DNA of 39,908 nt from an uncultured Eubacteriales bacterium (GTDB lineage Bacteria > Bacillota > Clostridia > TANB77 > CAG-508): contig CASFHP010000013.1 in the NCBI GenBank assembly GCA_949294555.1, positions 1-39,908 on the forward strand, written 5' to 3'. This document shows, piece after piece, positions 33,905-39,908 of the stretch. The position numbers and the translations under genes were made by a program. The first letter of the stretch is position 1. Each line of letters starts with the position of its first letter. The notes under the pieces were generated by a model. That model ran no database searches and was not told the DNA's origin. It saw only the letters and a program-made list of their open reading frames with translations.

Positions 33905-34902
33905 CGAAACATTGAATGCTTTATTAAAAGAATATGAACAAAAAAAAATAAAAGAAGAAATTGCCGCAGATGAAAGAAAAGAAGAATTGTACAAAAAAAT
34001 TCCTAGATTGCAAAAACTAGAAGATGAAATGCATACATATGCCCTTTCTACTACAAAAGCAATTTTAAATAAACAAAATGTTTCTTTGCTTTCATTGTCT
34101 GATAAAATTGATATATTAAAAAAAGAAAAAGAAGAAATTTTAAAGAAAAACAATATCTCTTTAGATTACCTAAAACCACAATATGAATGTTCACTTTGTA
34201 AAGATACTGGATATATCCAAACAGATAATTATCACACAGAAATGTGTTCTTGCTTAAAACAAAAATTGTTAGATATTTCTTTTAATAAATCAAATATGTC
34301 AAATTTAGATAAGGAAAACTTTTCAACATTTAATGAATTACTTTTTTCAGATGAAGTAAATCCTAACAAATATCGTTTTCCTATTTCCCCTAGGGAAAAC
34401 ATCAAAAATATTAAAGAAAAGGCTTACGAATTTGTCCAAAACTTTGATAATCCAGATTATAGAAACTTATTATTTTCAGGAAATACTGGACTTCGGAAAA
34501 ACTTTTCTTTCAAATTGTATTGCAAACGAAGTATTAAAAATGGGGAAAACTGTATTATATCAAACAGCCCCTGTTTTACTAGAAAATATTATTGACTACA
34601 AGTTAAATAAACAAAAAACAAATTTAGAAGATATTAATAAATCTGTATTAGAAACTGATTTATTAATCATTGATGATTTAGGAACAGAAAGTTTAAATAG
34701 TATGAAATTAAGCGAATTGTTTACCATTATTAATACCAGAATTCTAAATTTGAACCATAAAGTTACCAAAACGATTATTTCTACTAACCTAAATATTAAT
34801 GAAATTTTTAGCAAATATGAAGAGAGAATTGGTTCTCGAATTGCTGGATATTATGATATTTATTGCTTTTTTGGAGATGATATTCGATTTAAAAAGAGAT
34901 AA
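33897..34902 (+). pseudogene. DnaI/DnaC-like helicase loader ATPase with one-base frameshift in Walker A
   Basis: TTG start after AAGGAGG. The N-terminal part is a coiled helical region and a Zn-binding Cys cluster (CSLCKDTGY, MCSCLK) as in DnaI. The frame then reads LLFSGNTGL and is thrown out by one extra base near 34494 (CTTCGGAAAA where CTTGGAAAA is expected). The next frame continues as GKTFLSNCIANEVLKMGKTV, with Walker B LLIIDDLGTE and the sensor STNLNINEIFSKYEERIGSRI, ending at 34902. Deleting one base restores a normal ~335-aa loader with a perfect Walker A. In a helicase-loader gene, probably essential, this is more likely an assembly or read error than a true loss. Confidence 0.87.
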
Positions 34903-34926
34903 CCATCAGGTGTACACACCTGATGG
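34903..34926. terminator. Perfect 11-bp palindromic hairpin after the DnaI-like gene
   Basis: CCATCAGGTGT (34903-34913) is the exact reverse complement of ACACCTGATGG (34916-34926), with a 2-nt centre. It begins at the stop codon of the loader gene and lies just beyond the 3' end of the minus-strand small gene at 34936. There is no T run, so a protein-binding palindrome is also possible. Confidence 0.5.
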
Positions 34927-34935
34927 CCTCTACTT

Positions 34936-35097
34936 TTACAGGGGTCTTAATGACTTCGCATCTATCCATCCCCCTTTTTTATAGCCTCTATCCCTTGTTG
35001 TTATTGGAGGGACTCTTTGCCCTTTATCACCGTAAAACGATAGTTCCACACGACCTTTATTTAAAGACCGCACCCCTTTAATTTGCATTTTTTTCAT
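34936..35097 (-). CDS. 53-aa basic hypothetical protein
   Basis: ATG at 35097 with AGGAGGT seven bases upstream. The product is strongly basic and Gly/Arg-rich: MKKMQIKGVRSLNKGRVELS, then FYGDKGQRVPPITTRDRGYKK and GGWIDAKSLRPL. Base composition is clearly richer in G+C than in neighbouring genes. I do not recognise the family. It opposes the DnaI-like gene, with a perfect palindrome between them, and may belong to a mobile element. The ribosome binding site and length make it a likely real gene. Confidence 0.6.
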   Translation of the reverse strand: MKKMQIKGVRSLNKGRVELSFYGDKGQRVPPITTRDRGYKKGGWIDAKSLRPL

Positions 35098-35301
35098 ATG
35101 CTTTACCTCCTAGTGTATTTATTCTATAAACTATATTAACATAAATAAAACTTATGTGCAAGGAAAATTAAACAATTTTATTGTTTTATATTTTTATGTT
35201 TACATAGTAGTATCCTTTTTATAAAATCTTAAAGTTACTCTAGAGATTATTAAACTAAACTTGTGTACAATTGTTAGTTCTAAAGGACTTTTTTGAAGTG
35301 G

Positions 35302-35337
35302 AAAAAATCCCTTCAAGAAATCTTGAAAGGATTTTTT
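35302..35337 (-). terminator. Intrinsic terminator of gyrA
   Basis: AAAAAATCCCTTCAAGA (35302-35318) pairs with TCTTGAAAGGATTTTTT (35321-35337), 16 of 17 bases, right after the gyrA stop codon. The 200 bp between this and 35098 show no gene. Confidence 0.9.
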
Positions 35338-35338
35338 A

Positions 35339-37795
35339 TTAACTTTCTACATCGTTAATTTCTGGTGCTAATATCTCCATGCTAACAACTTTTCCACCAT
35401 CACTTGTTCTCATTAAAGTAACACCTTGTGTTGACCTTCCTAGAACACTAATATCTTTTACATTAATTCTAATAATCGTGCCAGTATCTGTAATTAACAT
35501 GACATCATCTTCTTCTGTTGCAATTCTAACACCAACTAGTTTTCCTGTCTTAGGTGTAATTTTATATGTAACAACACCTTTTCCACCTCTATTTTGTACT
35601 CTATATTCATCTAGTTCTGTTCTCTTTCCAAATCCGTTTTCTGTAATGGCTAATAATGTTGCCTTTCCTCCAGCAATAACAGATTCCATGCCGATAACTT
35701 CATCATCTTCATCAAGTCTAATACCAATAACACCTTGAGAAACTCTACCAATTGGTCTAACATCTTTTTCATCAAATGTGATACACATACCATTTCTTGT
35801 AACTAATACAACATTATCTTGTCCATCTGTTAATCTTACAGAAATTAGTTCATCATCTTCTTTTAAGGTAATTCCTTGTAAACCAGTTTTTCTGCTAGAA
35901 TCATATTCTTTTAATGCTGTCTTTTTGATTAGTCCGTTTTTCGTTGCCATTAATAGGTATTTTCCTTCGGCAAAGTTTTGAATTGGTATAACAGCAGATA
36001 CTTTTTCTCCAGCGTCTAAACTTAATAAGTTTACAATTGCTGTACCTTTGGCAGTTCTTCCTGCTTCTGGAATTTCATAACCTCTTAAATGATATAACTT
36101 ACCTTTATTTGTAAAGAATAAAATCGTATCATGTGTAGAAGCTGTAAAGATTTGTTTTACAAAATCTTCTTCTCTTGTAGCAATTCCTGTTATTCCCTTT
36201 CCTCCACGTTTTTGACTCTTATATGTATCTATTGGCATTCTTTTAATATATCCAAAATGTGTTAGGGCAACAACGGTTTGCTCTTCTTTGATTAAATCTT
36301 CTACATCAATTTCGCCTTCTGCTGCCACAATTTTTGTCTTTCTTTCATCACCAAATTTATCTTTAATTTCTAGTAATTCTTCTTTGATAATGTCAAAAAC
36401 TAATTTTTCACTATTTAAGATATCTCTTAAATGAGCAATTAATTCCATTAATTGGTTATATTCTTCTTCAATTTTCTCTCTTTGCAAACCTGATAATGTT
36501 CTTAACCTCATATCCAAAATTGCTTGTGCTTGGATATCTGTAAGTCCAAATCTTTCCATTAATCTTTCTTTTGCGTCATCATAAGAATTTCTAATAATAT
36601 TAATAACCTCATCAATATTATCTAACGCAATTTTTAATCCCTCTAAAATATGTGCTCTCGCTAGGGCTTTGTCTAGTTCAAATTGTGTTCTTCTTAAAAT
36701 AACATCTTTTCTGTGGTCAATGTAACAATCTAAACATTGTCTTAATGTTAAAATCTTTGGAACACCATTTACTAGTGCAAGCATGATAATACCAAATGTT
36801 GTTTGCATTTGTGTATGTTTAAACAATTGGTTTAAAACCACTTGTGGATTAGCGTCACGTTTTAATTCAATAACCACCCTAACTTTATCTTTTCTGTCAG
36901 ATTCATCTCTACATTCTGAAATACCTTCTATTTTTCTCTCTTTTGATAAATCAGATATTGTTTTGATTAAATTTGCTTTATTCACTTGATATGGCAATGA
37001 AGAAACAATTATTCTTTGTCTATTTCCACTCATTTCTTCAATCTCTGTTTCTGCTCTTAAAGTAATTTTTCCTTTACCAGTTGTATAAGCTTGTTTGATA
37101 CCTTCAAGACCTAAGATAATTCCTTCTGTTGGGAAATCTGGTCCTTTAATTACACTCATTAATTCTTCATCTGTCACATTATCTTCATCAATGATTTTAA
37201 TAATTCCATCAATTAATTCTGTTAAATTATGTGGTGGTATATTTGTTGCCATACCTACGGCAATACCTGAAGAACCATTGGCAAGTAATGCTGGAATTCT
37301 TGCTGGTAAAACAGTTGGTTCTTGTAATCTATCATCATAGTTTGGCATAAAATCAACTGTATTTTTCTCAATATCTGTTAACATATATTCTGCAATTTTA
37401 GACATTCTTGCTTCTGTATACCTCATAGCAGCTGCTCCGTCTCCATCTACAGAACCAAAGTTACCATGTCCATCAATTAATTGATATCTCATTGAGAAAT
37501 CTTGTGCTAATCTAACCATTGCATCATATACAGAACTGTCTCCATGTGGATGGTATCGACCTAACACAGAACCTACGGTATTGGCACACTTCCTGTATGG
37601 TTTATCTGATGTAATACCATCTTCGTGCATTGAATATAAAATTCTTCTATGTACTGGCTTTAAACCATCTCTTACATCTGGAAGTGCACGAGAAACAATA
37701 ACACTCATGGCATAGTCTATATAGGCTTCTCTCATCTCTTTTTCGATGTCTTTTTCAATTATTTTTCCGTCTCTTCTTTCTTGTCTTTCTTCCAT
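35339..37795 (-). CDS. gyrA: DNA gyrase subunit A
   Basis: 818 aa, a full-length GyrA. The N-terminal breakage-reunion domain has the catalytic Tyr126 in AAMRYTEAR. The quinolone-resistance region reads HPHGDSSVYDAMVRLAQ, with Ser87 and Asp91 at the positions of E. coli Ser83 and Asp87, so it has the sensitive-type residues. The C-terminal DNA-wrapping domain starts near 500 with the GyrA box (KSQKRGGKG), which separates it from ParC. The start follows GAGAGGG. gyrB is not next to it, and it is transcribed alone with its own terminator. Confidence 0.97.
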   Translation of the reverse strand: MEERQERRDGKIIEKDIEKEMREAYIDYAMSVIVSRALPDVRDGLKPVHRRILYSMHEDGITSDKPYRKCANTVGSVLGRYHPHGDSSVYDAMVRLAQDFSMRYQLIDGHGNFGSVDGDGAAAMRYTEARMSKIAEYMLTDIEKNTVDFMPNYDDRLQEPTVLPARIPALLANGSSGIAVGMATNIPPHNLTELIDGIIKIIDEDNVTDEELMSVIKGPDFPTEGIILGLEGIKQAYTTGKGKITLRAETEIEEMSGNRQRIIVSSLPYQVNKANLIKTISDLSKERKIEGISECRDESDRKDKVRVVIELKRDANPQVVLNQLFKHTQMQTTFGIIMLALVNGVPKILTLRQCLDCYIDHRKDVILRRTQFELDKALARAHILEGLKIALDNIDEVINIIRNSYDDAKERLMERFGLTDIQAQAILDMRLRTLSGLQREKIEEEYNQLMELIAHLRDILNSEKLVFDIIKEELLEIKDKFGDERKTKIVAAEGEIDVEDLIKEEQTVVALTHFGYIKRMPIDTYKSQKRGGKGITGIATREEDFVKQIFTASTHDTILFFTNKGKLYHLRGYEIPEAGRTAKGTAIVNLLSLDAGEKVSAVIPIQNFAEGKYLLMATKNGLIKKTALKEYDSSRKTGLQGITLKEDDELISVRLTDGQDNVVLVTRNGMCITFDEKDVRPIGRVSQGVIGIRLDEDDEVIGMESVIAGGKATLLAITENGFGKRTELDEYRVQNRGGKGVVTYKITPKTGKLVGVRIATEEDDVMLITDTGTIIRINVKDISVLGRSTQGVTLMRTSDGGKVVSMEILAPEINDVES

Positions 37796-37871
37796 TGTTT
37801 TCCCTCTCTTCCTTTATATTTCTACCTTTGTATTATACTAAAACAAACCCTAATTTGCAAGTAAAATAGCT

Positions 37872-37935
37872 AAAAAAACTAGGGAAATAAATATTTTAGC
37901 CTTTCCTACAAAAATACTTTATTTCTCTAGTTTTT
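37872..37935 (-). terminator. Terminator of the gene at 37938
   Basis: AAAAACTAGGGAAATAAA (from 37873) pairs with TTTATTTCTCTAGTTTTT (to ~37935) around a ~25-nt loop. On the minus strand it is followed by T residues. It lies directly at the stop codon of the small helical protein gene. Confidence 0.7.
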
Positions 37936-37937
37936 CT

Positions 37938-38228
37938 CTACTCTTCTAAGCAATTTAGTATTAAATTAACACCATCAACAAATCCTTGTTTGTATAGTTC
38001 TTTATTATATTCTGTAATTTTTATATTATTGTTATCTTCTATTTTGTTAAATACATCTTTTAATTCTTTGGCACAGTTAGAATTTTCTATTATTCTTTCT
38101 AAATTTATTTTTTCTAAGTTATCTTGTATTCTTTCGTCTGCCTTTTTTAATATTTCGTCAATATTTTCCTCTTGGGCTTGGTAAATGATATTGATAATAT
38201 CTTTTTCTTTGAAGTCTTTAAAATTCAT
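37938..38228 (-). CDS. Small helical protein of unknown function
   Basis: About 96 aa from the second ATG (38228), nine bases after GGGAG; the first ATG (38237) touches that site. It is almost all helix and strongly charged: DIINIIYQAQEENIDEILKKA, DNLEKINLERIIENSNCAKELKDVFNKIEDN, then YNKELYKQGFVDGVNLILNCL. The tail motif YNKELYKQGFxDGVxL recurs in small proteins of related Clostridia from memory, but no function is known to me. It lies between gyrA and the DGR region on the same strand. Confidence 0.72.
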   Translation of the reverse strand: MNFKDFKEKDIINIIYQAQEENIDEILKKADERIQDNLEKINLERIIENSNCAKELKDVFNKIEDNNNIKITEYNKELYKQGFVDGVNLILNCLEE

Positions 38229-38342
38229 TCTTTTCATCTCCCTTAATATTTATTATAAATAATTAAATTTATATATTTGATTTTTTCATAATCCTAATAT
38301 TATTATTAATTTTAAATTAGCATATTATACCTCTAATTTCCC

Positions 38343-38588
38343 TTAAAAATATATTTTTTCAATTTCTATTTCTCCATTTGAATTTATAAAACCATAAATG
38401 TACACATAATCATCTTTTTCTAAATATTGATAACCTATATCTGCTATCTCATCATAACCTTTGCATATTACAACGCTTCCATTTTCTAATTCAGAAGCAA
38501 ATATGCTGATTGATATATTTTTAGAATTAATTATAAATTTAAAATTAATATCACTTATGATTTTTCCTCTAAAAAAACATATATTCAT
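38343..38588 (-). CDS. OB-fold (SSB-like) small protein next to the DGR
   Basis: 81 aa with AAAGGAC upstream. The pattern MNICFFRGKIISDINFKF, then ISISIFASELENGSVVICKGYDEIAD, then YQYLEKDDYVYIYGFI is that of a short single-stranded-DNA-binding-protein-like OB fold, with the barrel strands in order but no acidic C-terminal tail. It follows the template repeat and reverse transcriptase on the same strand. A single-strand-binding helper for DGR cDNA is an attractive role, but it is inferred from position and fold only. Confidence 0.6.
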   Translation of the reverse strand: MNICFFRGKIISDINFKFIINSKNISISIFASELENGSVVICKGYDEIADIGYQYLEKDDYVYIYGFINSNGEIEIEKIYF

Positions 38589-38828
38589 CTTTCGTCCTTT
38601 TCAATTTTTAAAATTTTTTAATTTTTAATATTTTATTTTTAAAATTACAACATATTTTTTGAATAGTACTTTTTTATATTTATAATCCGCAAAATGAATA
38701 TATTCAAAATTCATTCTACTAATATACATTTTACTGTTTCATATTTACCTATATCAGGAAGGAATAAATCTCTTTAATACTAATACTTTTACTGTATATA
38801 TTCCTTAAAATATATAACCTCAAAAATG

Positions 38829-38958
38829 TATTAGAGTGACACGGAAACCGATGTTATCGTTGCTGTTAGACGGATTGTTGTTGTTACGATTAGAAGCTGG
38901 ATTGTTAGAACCTGTATTGTTGTAATTACCGCCTCGATTAACTCGATTGTTGGTGTTG
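38829..38958 (-). repeat. DGR template repeat (TR), 130 bp
   Basis: Read on the minus strand it translates as NTNNRVNRGGNYNNTGSN, then NPASNRNNNNPSNSNDNIGF, then RVTLI. It is dominated by AAC and AAT codons and has no gene start. This is the hallmark of a DGR template, in which adenines mark the sites to be randomised. It lies ~90 bp downstream of the DGR reverse transcriptase and is homologous to the variable repeat at 459-590, with RGG, NPAS/YPAS and IGFR as fixed anchors. The interval 38589-38828 between the OB-fold gene and the TR is AT-rich and shows no gene. Confidence 0.88.
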
Positions 38959-39050
38959 TAGGACTTTCGATTTATCCCTATTTTTAATAGTTTATTCTTT
39001 ATATATATATCACCTAATAATAATCTTTTTTAATAAAATTTTTGTCTATT

Positions 39051-39908
39051 TTATTTTTCATATATTTCATTATAAAATAATTTATTTTCTAAATTATATG
39101 TATTAGCAATCTTTATATATCCTAAATGACCTGCTAAATATTTTTGTGCCTCTTCACTTGTCATATTTCCCTGTTTTATTTCATATTTTAATCTTTTTAC
39201 CTTTTTCTTAAGTTTTCTTTTTCCTTTATCACGTATTTTTAGACGATATGGATTTATTTTATATCCACAAAAATTTACACCTTGTTTATTTTTAAATATT
39301 TGTGTTTTTTTATTTAATTCTAATTGCAAATTTTCTTTTAAAAATATTTTTATTTTTTCTAATACCTCTTTTGCTTCTTGTTTTGTCTTTACAAACAACA
39401 CACTATCATCAAGATATCGAAAGTACCACTTTATCTTTACTATGTGTTTTACATATTGATCTATTTCATTAAGATATATATTTGCAAACATTTGAGATGT
39501 ATAATTTCCTATCTCTAATCCTTTTTCCCTTTTTTGAGCATATAGTATTTCTTCTATTAACCACAAAACATCTGTATCTTTTATTTTCCTTTTTAAAATA
39601 TTAAATAATATGGTCTTATTAATGTTATCAAAGTATTTTGCTATATCCATTTTTAAAATATAATATTCATCCCATATTCTTTGACAGTGTTTCATCGCCT
39701 TTTGTACGTCTAAACAGGCTTTGTGCATTCCTCTGTTTTTCAAACAAGCATAAGATGTATTAATAAATTGTGGTACAAATGCTGGCTCTAGAAAATTATC
39801 AACAAGCCATCTATGTACTATTCTATCAATATACTTTGATTTTTCTATCTTTCTTAATTTTGGTTCTGTTACATAAAATGTGCTATATCCACCATGTTTA
39901 TATGTTTT
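39051..39908 (-). CDS. DGR-type reverse transcriptase (5' end beyond the window)
   Basis: 285 aa visible; the frame is open to the edge, so the gene starts outside. Reverse transcriptase motifs: KMDIAKYFDNINKTIL (first catalytic Asp), GLEIGNYTSQMFANIYLNEID, YFRYLDDSVLF (YxDD as YLDD) and FCGYKINPYRLKI. The motif IGNYTSQ, in place of the QGxxxSP of group II introns and retrons, is diagnostic for DGR reverse transcriptases. It lacks the maturase and nuclease domains of group II introns. The adjacent Asn-codon-rich template repeat confirms the assignment. It copies TR RNA with adenine misincorporation so that the cDNA can replace a variable repeat. Confidence 0.92.
   Translation of the reverse strand, partial: KTYKHGGYSTFYVTEPKLRKIEKSKYIDRIVHRWLVDNFLEPAFVPQFINTSYACLKNRGMHKACLDVQKAMKHCQRIWDEYYILKMDIAKYFDNINKTILFNILKRKIKDTDVLWLIEEILYAQKREKGLEIGNYTSQMFANIYLNEIDQYVKHIVKIKWYFRYLDDSVLFVKTKQEAKEVLEKIKIFLKENLQLELNKKTQIFKNKQGVNFCGYKINPYRLKIRDKGKRKLKKKVKRLKYEIKQGNMTSEEAQKYLAGHLGYIKIANTYNLENKLFYNEIYEK

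Noticed and set aside
35339..37795. Quinolone-resistance variant of gyrA
   Set aside because: The key positions carry Ser87 and Asp91, the sensitive-type residues.
39051..39908. Group II intron maturase or retron reverse transcriptase
   Set aside because: The motif IGNYTSQ is DGR-specific, no maturase or nuclease domain follows, and an Asn-codon template repeat is adjacent.

Overview
The window is AT-rich (roughly 70% A+T), with strong AGGAGG-type ribosome binding sites, frequent TTG/GTG starts and Firmicutes-type genes: DnaD and DnaI-like helicase loading proteins, a VanW protein, a DUF378 protein, CapA, a YkpA/YbiT-type ABC-F and CCA-encoding tRNA genes. This points to a low-GC Bacillota, most likely an uncultivated gut Clostridia species. 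That placement is inference; no 16S rRNA gene is present.

Layout. (1) 1-2,600: remains of a diversity-generating retroelement (DGR) neighbourhood on the minus strand. It holds a pilin-anchored FGE/C-type-lectin-fold protein ending in a variable repeat, followed by a truncated MutS-domain-I-like accessory gene. A strong promoter fused to a terminator (a possible ~45-nt RNA) lies upstream. (2) 2,608-10,254: a one-module NRPS (condensation, Asn-type adenylation, carrier, reductase) co-transcribed with a multi-TM sensor histidine kinase, then a response regulator with an HD-GYP c-di-GMP phosphodiesterase. (3) 8,841-18,945: six copies of a palindromic REP-like sequence around a REP-associated tyrosine transposase (RAYT), among Tex, dCMP deaminase, ABC-F, DUF378, CapA and CorA genes and tRNA-Lys(CTT). 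(4) 18,949-26,010: VanW protein, starch-binding-type CBM protein, SDR reductase, GT-C membrane glycosyltransferase, and an AAA/DUF4143 ATPase behind three 33-bp-phased repeats. (5) 26,084-27,858: a 1.55-kb islet between two identical 96-bp copies of the 3' half of tRNA-Thr, carrying a frameshifted HAD hydrolase and a 44-codon ORF; then a Thr/Glu/Lys tRNA cluster. (6) 28,268-34,902: DUF1858 protein, an incomplete conjugation module (small membrane protein, VirD4-like, VirB2-like, VirB6-like, VirB3/PrgI-like; no VirB4 or relaxase), a 373-bp highly structured element, then DnaD and a frameshifted DnaI-like loader. (7) 34,936-38,588: a small basic protein, gyrA, a helical protein of unknown function and an OB-fold-like small protein. 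(8) 38,829-39,908: a DGR template repeat and a DGR-type reverse transcriptase running off the right edge.

The most notable points are these. DGR parts occur at both ends of the window, with a pilin-anchored variable protein whose variable repeat is homologous to, but not copied from, the visible template repeat. The NRPS is predicted to release an N-acyl (or peptidyl) asparagine aldehyde or alcohol and is wired to a sensor kinase. The window also has a RAYT/REP family, a tRNA-Thr integration scar and a candidate large structured RNA or MITE. All functions are read from motifs and family knowledge; no database search was possible.
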